The notes under the pieces were generated by a model. That model had not been told where the DNA came from and ran no database searches. It worked only from the letters and a program-made list of their open reading frames with translations. From the NCBI GenBank assembly GCA_030737835.1, contig JAUJYN010000037.1, positions 691,547 through 755,546 on the forward strand: a stretch of DNA of 64,000 bases. Reading direction: 5' to 3'. The position numbers were made by a program, and so were the translations under genes. This document shows positions 57,040 to 64,000 of this stretch, piece after piece; position 1 is the first letter of the stretch; each line of letters begins with the position of its first letter. The stretch is from Acorus gramineus (taxonomy: Eukaryota > Streptophyta > Magnoliopsida > Acorales > Acoraceae).

Positions 57040-57757
57040 TGTAAAAAATCCTCACCGCGACACGTGTCACCTCAAGGGGTAATGCGTCACACCAGGACGA
57101 ACGTGGGCCTACCATGGGACCCGTAAATCCGAGTTCCAATCCTTGGTCATGATGACTCTCCCAGATGTGCAGACGTGACTAGATCCAATGTCTAGTTGGG
57201 CAGTTGGGAACCCGAAGGCGAGTATTCTAAGGCACGACCAGACATGAGGTCTGGTCGGTCGACCTTACTCCTCGAAGGCATGATGTGAAGCATACGGACA
57301 GGCACATCAAGAGACCACGAGCAAGAAGAAGAAACGGTCAGAAGACCACTAACGCCTGTAACTGCCAAGGTAGCATTTAAGGCCCATTACCAACAGAACG
57401 TGGGTAGTCAAGGACCGACGTGGAACATAAATACCGGGACGTTTCCCTGCAAAAAGACCCACTAAGCACTTAGTGGCAAGGCGGTTACAAGGCATTAAAG
57501 GAACTACGTGTGACTTGATCCCCAAGGGGTACGTAGGCAGCCTATAAAGAGGTCGCGCGCTCAGCACTCTAAAGGCACAGTCAAGCAAGGTCAAGAGAGT
57601 TACCAATTTAATCAAGCACAATCATTAAGCTCTGTTTGTGTTATTTCCTATTAAGTCGTTGAGAGAATCGAAGCATAGCTGCGAGAATTCGTATTGCTTG
57701 AGTTCTTTTTTCCAGTAAACCTACAAATCTAATTGAAGGGGGAAAATATCCTCCTCA
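57040..57757 (+). repeat. D 5' LTR
   Basis: It ends ATATCCTCCTCA just before the primer site. A TATA box, TATAAAG, lies at 57543-57549. Length is about 0.72 kb. Confidence 0.8.
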
Positions 57758-57760
57758 GTT

Positions 57761-57777
57761 TGGCGCCGTCTGTGGGA
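57761..57777 (+). other. Primer-binding site of D
   Basis: TGGCGCCGTCTGTGGGA, the primer site common in Tat/Retand-type plant elements. Only its first ten bases match tRNA-Asp. Confidence 0.85.
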
Positions 57778-57804
57778 TAATGAAACAAAAAGCTAGTGTC
57801 TGCA

Positions 57805-58128
57805 ATGTCAGGTCTGAGTGACACTAATGTAGGAGGACGACAGGAACAAGACGTTCTCCCATCCGATGCTGCCGACGGCTCCCCGGAAACCTTGGCTAGT
57901 CAGGTCCAGGGCCTCAGGCGGGTAATGGAGTCCACGCAGGAAACTCTATTTACCCGTCTGCAAGAGTCAATGCAGCAGATGATCGAAGCCTCGATGCAAC
58001 AGTTCTATACGAACGTGGATCAACAACAGCCCGTCCAGGAAGAAATCTGGCCGCCACCGCCTGTACGGCCCAACCCCCCTACCATCAACGCTGAAGGTTC
58101 GGAAGGAAGTACCTCTTCCTCCAATTAG
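57805..58128 (+). pseudogene. D gag leader frame
   Basis: MSGLSDTNVGGRQEQD..., then a Gln/Met-rich segment (LQESMQQMIEASMQQFYTNV) likely to be helical, and a Pro-rich end. A TAG stops it at 58126-58128, and the main gag frame lies in another phase from 58211. It is probably the N-terminal part of Gag separated by a frameshift. Confidence 0.65.
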
Positions 58129-58210
58129 AGGCAGCAATCTCGTTGACGCTCGCGCACCCCTTGAGCGGGTCGACGGCTCCACGAAGGACAAAGACGAGGG
58201 CGTTCACCTC

Positions 58211-60085
58211 ATGGAGAATGCTCCGCAGGATGGGAGGCATCTCGGAGTCAAACACACCAGGAGCAATCGGCCTTACGTGAGGTTTCGGAAGGGCGTTAGT
58301 ATGATTCCCCACCCCGCCATCGAGCTGGGAAGCGGTCGAGCAGCCGCGTTATGCTTTGCGCTCCGAGGTCAGCGCGTTCCGAATCGCGAGATGGTGGAGC
58401 ACGCAATACGGGGATTCGCCTCCCCGTTTTGCACAGAGATTCTCAGGGAACGACTTCCCCGGAAGTTCGTCCAGCCCAAATTCAAGATGTACAATGGCAC
58501 GACGGATCCCTATGATCACATCTTGGCATTCCAACATTCGATGGCCTTGTATGAGCTCTATGATGGGCTTATGTGCCGCCTCTTCCCTTCCAGCCTGGAA
58601 GAGGCCGCTTTGACATGGTTCCACCTCCTTCCCCCTGCGACAATCAGAACTTTCGAGGAGCTCGGCACTATGTTCCCCGAGCACTTCATCTGTAGTCGGG
58701 GGAGGAAGAAGGACCTCGTTAATCTCATGAAGATCCAGATGCTGTCGGGAGAGACGATTCGGCAGTTTGTCGACCGCTTTCGCATCCTTAAATTTGAAGT
58801 GGAAGACTGCAACGAGGACGCTGCAATAATGGCTTTCTGGAACGGCCTGCCATCCGGAAACGGCCTCAAGGAGTCGCTTATCAAGCGTACCCCGTACGAC
58901 TTGCGTGATTTAATGGGGCGTGCTGAAAAGTACGCCAAGGTGGAAGAAGAATCGAGGACCCTTAAGCAGGCGATGGCTGCGTCCCGGTCTCCACCAACAG
59001 TTGCCGCCCCATCACCAGCAGTAAAACGTCCGCAGGAGCTGCATAAGAAGGACCAGCGGAGCGAGAAGGGCAAGAAGCTTGGTGCCTCAACAAACGAGGT
59101 ACGAGAAGGACGGGGGATGTTCTTCAAGGTCCCTCCGTCACAGATCCTATCTAAAATCCAGAGGGAGCCGTGGTTCCGATGGCCCGCACCCATGAGGAGC
59201 GACGAATCAAAGCGGGACCAAGCTCTCCGCTGCGACTACCACAAGAGCGTGGGCCATACTATCGACCAATGCCGAATCCTCCAAGGCTTCTTGGAGACCC
59301 AGTTCCAAAAGGGACGTTTGAAGGAATATGGTCCTGTCGAGAAGCCCCCGGCTTCCGGTGAGCGGCATGTGACGAGCATTGGCCCTAATACATCGGCAGA
59401 GGTCATTGACGTCATTTTTGGAGGCGTACCGCATTACATCTCGCCAAAAAGTGCCCGTCAAGACTCGAAGATGATGCAGGTCTCCTTTGAAATGATGCAC
59501 ATCGACCAGGAGCCGAAGCTGGTCGTGAAAAGACAAAGAAGCGGTGATGAAGGAGCCATCACTTTCTCTGACGCCAACCTGGAAGGAGTCCAAGCCCCGC
59601 ACTCGGACGCCCTGGTAATCACCCTGCGTATCTCTAATTTTGACGTTAAGAGAATTCTCGTTGATACAGGAAGCTCGGCCGACATCCTCTTCATGAAACC
59701 CTTTCTTCGGATGGGGTTAAAAGCCGCTGACCTCACTCCCACGAAGGACCCTCTGGTCGCATTCAACGGAGCACGAGTCGTCCCCGCTGGACGAATCACA
59801 CTGCCGGTTCGAGCAGGGAATCGGACCACTATGACGGAGTTCATTATCATGGACCTCCCGTCTCCATACAACGCCATCATCGGACGCACCTGGCTGGCAG
59901 CGATGAAGGCGATTCCGTCTACGTATCATCAACGGCTCCGTTTCCCCACGGCCGAGGGGATAATGGAGATTCGAGGAGACCAAGTTGTCGCAAAGCAGTG
60001 CTACATGGCGGCGATGGCAGGGAAGTCGGCCCTACCAGACTTCGAGGAGCAGCCTGAGGATAGAGAAATTCATCCAAAAAGGTAG
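58211..60085 (+). CDS. D gag-protease frame
   Basis: A 624-codon open frame. The gag core is FVQPKFKMYNGTTDPYDHIL, then LEEAALTWFHLLPPATIRTF, LVNLMKIQMLSGETIRQFVD and MAFWNGLPSG. CDYHKSVGHTIDQC (59229-59270) is the zinc-knuckle-like motif of this lineage. The protease follows: RILVDTGSSADILF (D-T-G, near residue 483), ITLPVRAGNRTTMTEFIIMD, YNAIIGRTWLAAMKAIPSTY and LRFPTAEGIMEIRGDQ. The TAG at 60083-60085 separates it from polymerase, which continues in another frame. This is the best-preserved retrotransposon frame of element D. Confidence 0.85.
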   Translation: MENAPQDGRHLGVKHTRSNRPYVRFRKGVSMIPHPAIELGSGRAAALCFALRGQRVPNREMVEHAIRGFASPFCTEILRERLPRKFVQPKFKMYNGTTDPYDHILAFQHSMALYELYDGLMCRLFPSSLEEAALTWFHLLPPATIRTFEELGTMFPEHFICSRGRKKDLVNLMKIQMLSGETIRQFVDRFRILKFEVEDCNEDAAIMAFWNGLPSGNGLKESLIKRTPYDLRDLMGRAEKYAKVEEESRTLKQAMAASRSPPTVAAPSPAVKRPQELHKKDQRSEKGKKLGASTNEVREGRGMFFKVPPSQILSKIQREPWFRWPAPMRSDESKRDQALRCDYHKSVGHTIDQCRILQGFLETQFQKGRLKEYGPVEKPPASGERHVTSIGPNTSAEVIDVIFGGVPHYISPKSARQDSKMMQVSFEMMHIDQEPKLVVKRQRSGDEGAITFSDANLEGVQAPHSDALVITLRISNFDVKRILVDTGSSADILFMKPFLRMGLKAADLTPTKDPLVAFNGARVVPAGRITLPVRAGNRTTMTEFIIMDLPSPYNAIIGRTWLAAMKAIPSTYHQRLRFPTAEGIMEIRGDQVVAKQCYMAAMAGKSALPDFEEQPEDREIHPKR

Positions 60086-61420
60086 CAATTACTGCAGACC
60101 GAGTCAAGGCCGATGAGTGCCGACCCGGTCCTGAAGACAGGGTCCTTGAAGACCTCGAGAAGGTCCCGATAGACCCCTTCAACCCCGAGAAATACTTTCT
60201 CGTCGGGAGTTTACTCTCCGCAGAAGAGAGAAAGGCGATACTTGACCTCTTCATCGAGAACAGGGACATCTTCGCCTGGAAGCCTCAAGACATGCCGGGA
60301 ATTGATCCTGAGGTGGCAAGCCATCAGTTGTCCATATCGCCGATCATCCGTCCAGTCCGATAGAAGCAGCGACGAATAGCGACCACACACGCCAAGGCGG
60401 TGTGGGACGAGGTGAATAAACTCCTGGCCGCAGGGTTCATACGTGAAGTGCAACACTCCCCGAGTGACTGGTCAACACCGTGGTGGTTCCAAAGAAGAAC
60501 GAGAATTGGCAGGTCTGCATGGACTCCACCGATCTGAACAGCGCATGTCTGAAGGATAGCTTCCCACTTCTGAAGATCGACCAACTGGTGGACTCCTCAT
60601 CGGCTAATGAACTAATGAGTTTTATGAATGCTTATTCAGGCTACCACCAAATCCCAATGCACGAGCCCGACTAGGAGAGGACAACTTCATAACCCCTACG
60701 GGCATTTACTGCTATAAAGTGATGCCGTTCGAGTTAAAGAACGCAGGGGCCACTTATCAGAGGTTGGTGACTAAAATCTTTCAACATCAGATCGGTATGA
60801 CTGTTGAGGTCTACATCGATGACATGATGGTAAAAAGTGAGCGCCGAGTTGACCACTTGGCCCACATGGAAGAAATCTTCGCTGTGCTGCGTAAGTACCA
60901 CCTCAAACTAAACGCGACAAAATGCTCCTTCGGAGTCACCTCGGGCAAGTTTCTGGGGTACCTGACGACGCAGCGAGGAATCGATGCCAACCCTGACAAA
61001 ATCAAGGCGATATTGGATATGGAGCCCCCACGGAACAAAAAGGAGGTACAGAAGCTGGCGGGGAGGTTGGCCGCTCTCAATCAATTCATCTCTAGGGCCA
61101 CTGATCGATGCCAGCCATTCTTCCAGTTGCTACGGAAGGCTCAGAGATTCGAATGGACGCCAGAGTGTCAAAGGGCATTTGAAGAAATAAAAAAATACCT
61201 CAGCACGCCGCCACTTTTGGTTTGTCCTTCCTTGGGAGACATTTTGCTCCTCTACATTGCAGCCTCCGAGCACGTTGTTAGCTCCACGCTATTGAAGGAT
61301 ATCGACCAAGGGCAGAGGGCAATCTACTATGCAAGTAAGGCGCTCAGCGGGGTGGAGACCAGGTATTCCGCATCAAAAAGCTTGCGTTTGCCTTGCTCGT
61401 TTCCGCCCAGAAACTGCGCC
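60086..61420 (+). pseudogene. D reverse transcriptase and RNase H 1, decayed
   Basis: Pieces in changing frames: FAWKPQDMPGIDPEVASHQL; a TAG after RPVR (60361); LLAAGFIREVQHSPSDW; VVVPKKNENWQVCMDSTDLN; YSGYHQIPMHEPD then TAG (60672); MMPFELKNAGATYQRL; the catalytic YIDDMMVKS (about 60812-60838); CSFGVTSGKFLGYLTTQRGI; and RNase H AIYYASKALSGVETRYS (61320-61370). The D-D catalytic pair survives but no continuous enzyme can be made. Confidence 0.85.
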
Positions 61421-61654
61421 ATTACTTCCATGCCCATACGATCCATGTCATCACCGACTCGCTGCTCAAGGCTGTATTGCGAAAGGCGGACGTCGCAGGA
61501 CGATTGCTCAAATGGGCGGTGGAGCTCTCAGCTTTTGATATCAGCCCAAGAGTGCAATCAAAGGGCAGGTCATCGCAGACATCATCACCGACTTTACACC
61601 TGCCCAGCAGCAGGTCTGTGCAATCTCCGACTGCAGACCAATTTCCTAGACACT

Positions 61655-62060
61655 CCATTACGACGGGGCGTCCAACCAAAAAGGGGCAGGAGCAGGGATG
61701 ATCCTACGCAATAAAGATAGTTTCCTGTTTGAACACGCAATCAAACTAGGATTCAACGCTTCTAACAACGAAGTTGAGTACGAGGCACTCATCGCGGGCT
61801 TATAATTCACCGTAGATATCATCGTCCATAAATTGGTGATCTACAGCGATTCCCAACTCGTGGTTTGTCAGAGCACTGGAGAATATCAGACGAAGGATGA
61901 CCGAATGGTCGCTTATCAGGGCTACACCCGTACTTTGCTTGAACGAATCGATGAGTGGGAAATCCACGCAATCGATCACGAGCAGAATACTAATGCTGAG
62001 GCTCTAGCAAATCTGGCAAGTGCGCTGGAGGGAGAAACATCCCGGGAGATCCAGGTTGAA
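61655..62060 (+). pseudogene. D second RNase H (archaeal type)
   Basis: GASNQKGAGAGMILRNKDSF, then NEVEYEALIAGL, a TAA, VIYSDSQLVVCQSTGEYQ and INAEALANLASALE-like sequence. The order D/G-G-x-x-x-x-G-A-G, E-Y-E-A-L, S-D-S-Q-L-V and N-x-x-A-D/E-x-L-A is that of the extra RNase H domain known only in the Tat group. The first catalytic Asp region (YDGAS) is split by a frameshift near 61655. Confidence 0.8.
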
Positions 62061-62289
62061 TTCTTGAGGGAACCAAGCATAACCCATCCCAAACAGGTTA
62101 TGCTAGTGGAGTCAACAACTCGGGAACTGACCTGGATGGACCCCGTTCTGTCTTACTTGAAAGATGACTTCCTCCCAGCAGATAAGGAAGAGGCCAGGAA
62201 AATCGAGAGCCGATCCGCTCGGTTCTTGATCTCTGATCAGGGCGTGTTGTATAAGCAAAGCTTTCAAGGCCCTCTCCTCAGGTGTGTTA

Positions 62290-62975
62290 ATCCCGAATAA
62301 GCTAAAGAAGTATTAGAAGGAATGAATTCGGGGGTGTGCGGAAGCCATACGGCCTCGAGGTCCTTATCGAGACGCACGTTTATAGTCGGATACTTTTGGC
62401 CCACCCTTGCAAAGGACTCGCTCGACCTGGTGAGGAAATGCGACAAGTGCCAACGATTCGGTCCCCTGATTCACCGACCAGCTAGGGATTTGAATACACT
62501 GTCAAGTCCCTTGCCAAGTCGGGCCCATACCCTTGGCGCCGTCCCAGAAGCGATTCCTCCTGGTCGCCAGTGGTTATTTCACCAAGTGGGTGGAGGATGT
62601 GGCCCTGGCCAGAATCTGAGACATAGAAGTTCGAAGTTTCCTTCTAAAGGAGATCGTGTGTCGATTCGGAGTGCCGAAAACCATAATCTCCGACAATGGA
62701 ACACCATTCGATAATGCCACCATGAGGGAGTTTTGCAAGGAGTTGGGCATAAAGCACCTGTTCTCCTCTCCTCGCTACCCCCAAGGAAATGGTCATGCAG
62801 AAATAACTAATCGTACCATCCTAGACGGGATCAAGAAACGTCTCAACGCGGCCAAAGGCAACTAGGTGGACGAGCTTCCCTCGGTGTTATGGGTGCACTG
62901 CACCACGGCACGAAAGGCAACATGGGAGACTCTGTTTTCCTTTGCTTTTGGCGTCGAGCCTGTGATTCCCATACC
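62290..62975 (+). pseudogene. D integrase, N-terminal and core parts
   Basis: A zinc-binding region (VCGSHTASRSLSRRTFIVGY, then CDKCQRFG) has one His altered. The core's first Asp region is lost in frameshifts (62520-62650). IISDNGTPFDN carries the second Asp (62686-62718), and GNGHAEITNRTI (62788-62823) the Glu. A TAG at 62864-62866 replaces Trp before VDELPSVLWV. Homology ends after FGVEPVIP near 62975. Confidence 0.82.
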
Positions 62976-64000
62976 CCGTTTGGAAAGTGGAATTGCCTTA
63001 TTCAGCCCTGATAGTTATACCGGGATAGATAACAGTGTTTGACAGAATAAGTCAATCTGTGTTTGGTTGCATTTTGGGTTATTCTTATTGGGAAACGTAA
63101 AATTCAAATTTTTGGTGTTTGGTTGACCCAGAATAAACTGTGAATAAATGATTGATAAGGGATAAATAGGGAGTTATTATTTTTAAAATGTCAACTTTAC
63201 CGCTGGAATATAATTTTGTGTACGGTGTAGTTGATGAATATAAATCAATCTATGATGAGTGTAATTAAATTTGGACCGTCCATCTTATGCAATATTTGAT
63301 GGTGGGCCTTTATATATTTTTTGTGATTCAGTACATTAAAATTACCATTTATTTTCTAAATAATGACAAAATGTTATGTAGGATTAACCCTGAGATAAGT
63401 ATGTTGAGTCGGTTGAGATAGGACCCTAGACATGTTTTCAAAATGAGGCCCTCATTTACATAGATTTTTTAATATTTTATATAAAAAAAATTAAATAATA
63501 TTTAAAATTTGAAATTCAATTTTTACACATTTAAGTCTAACAAAACAAAACTCAGTTAAATAAAAAATCAATTAAAAAAATAAAATAACATATAAAACAA
63601 ATAAACTTCTAGGTAAAGCTAGCAAGGAGATAGTGGATAAGTTATTGAAAATGAAATAGAATAAATTAAAAAATAAAAATTCCAATAAAATAAGGTTGTG
63701 ATTGAAAAACATAATATAAAAAAAGATAAAAAAAAATGATAAGTAAAAAAAAAATATAAATAAAAAATAAAAATAAATGTTCACTGTTACTGTGAGAGTC
63801 CATTTCACACCCCTCTAATGCTCACATTTATTGTATTTACTGAGTCCACGTGTCACTACTTGATAGATGACTAACCCATGAAGGAGAGGCTTGACGGGAT
63901 CTAGCCCCCATTTGATGAGGACTGTGACACGTGTAGGAAGATGGTGTTTTTGAAAATTTATTTTACATGGTCACGATGAATGTAACATTTTTTATATAAT
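62976..64000. other. Unclassified AT-rich sequence
   Basis: No gene is visible. TGTTTGGTTG occurs at 63060-63069 and 63116-63125, a string often seen near ends of plant MITEs, but no inverted partner was found. From 63470 to 63780 the sequence is almost pure A/T with simple A/T runs. The frame on the minus strand at 63572-63808 (Phe/Tyr/Ile-rich) is compositional. Confidence 0.45.

Larger units (their letters stand above)
57040..62975 (+). mobile_element. D: Tat-lineage LTR retrotransposon, 3'-truncated
   Basis: The 5' LTR runs from about 57040 (TGTAAAAAATCC; 57034 is an alternative start) to 57757, followed by a primer site. Gag, protease, reverse transcriptase, RNase H, a second archaeal-type RNase H and integrase follow in order. 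Two RNase H domains are diagnostic of the Tat group. Homology stops within integrase near 62975, before the C-terminal domain; no 3' LTR is present. Frameshifts and stops lie throughout pol. Confidence 0.88.

Noticed and set aside
63572..63808. A 78-codon Phe/Tyr-rich frame resembling a membrane protein
   Set aside because: It lies in nearly pure A/T simple sequence; the hydrophobic look is a composition effect.

Overview
The window is repeat-rich plant nuclear DNA. Almost every interpretable base belongs to transposable elements of kinds known from flowering plants: Ty3/gypsy LTR retrotransposons of the Tekay/Del-like, Ogre/Tat-like and Athila/Tat-like lineages, and one hAT DNA transposon. 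I found no ordinary host gene, rRNA or tRNA. The species cannot be named from the sequence; a large-genome angiosperm is the safest reading.

The layout is a set of nested insertions, most of them provable from target-site duplications (TSDs). The oldest readable layer is element B1, an Ogre/Tat-like non-autonomous retrotransposon on the + strand. Its pieces run from about 1870 to 51857. It is interrupted by: A1 (2107-12129, minus, Tekay-like with giant 3.6-kb LTRs, TSD TCACC); a hAT element (12519-16895, TSD CCACACGC); A2 (17081-20647, solo LTR, TSD GTCTG); B2 (20960-42392, a second and more complete copy of the B1 family, TSD CCAGG, inserted in the B1 gag); and A3 and A4 (43379-44581 and 45862-48783), two internally deleted solo LTRs of family A. 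B2 in turn carries element C (30330-38038, gag-protease only, TSD AGAGC). To the right lie two Tekay-like fragments joined head to head (51858-52795 minus and 52796-57033 plus). After them come a 3'-truncated Tat element D with two RNase H domains (57040 to about 62975) and about 1 kb of unclassified AT-rich DNA. A further family A LTR, cut by the window edge, fills 1-1846.

Two parts deserve attention. First, B2 carries a multi-exon gene on the antisense strand between its integrase remnant and its 3' LTR. It encodes an acidic leader, a plant mobile domain (PMD, aminotransferase-like) and a coiled coil. Element C has landed inside one of its introns. The same family also has two consecutive aspartic-protease domains, lacks reverse transcriptase, and carries arrays of GGCGGCTA/TAGCCGCC hairpins. 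Second, the hAT element has matching terminal inverted repeats, an exact 8-bp TSD and a three-exon transposase gene that splices to an uninterrupted 746-codon frame, so it could be autonomous.

Most other reading frames are decayed. Where B1 and B2 can be compared, most of their differential stop codons are C-to-T or G-to-A changes, as expected from deamination of methylated heterochromatin.
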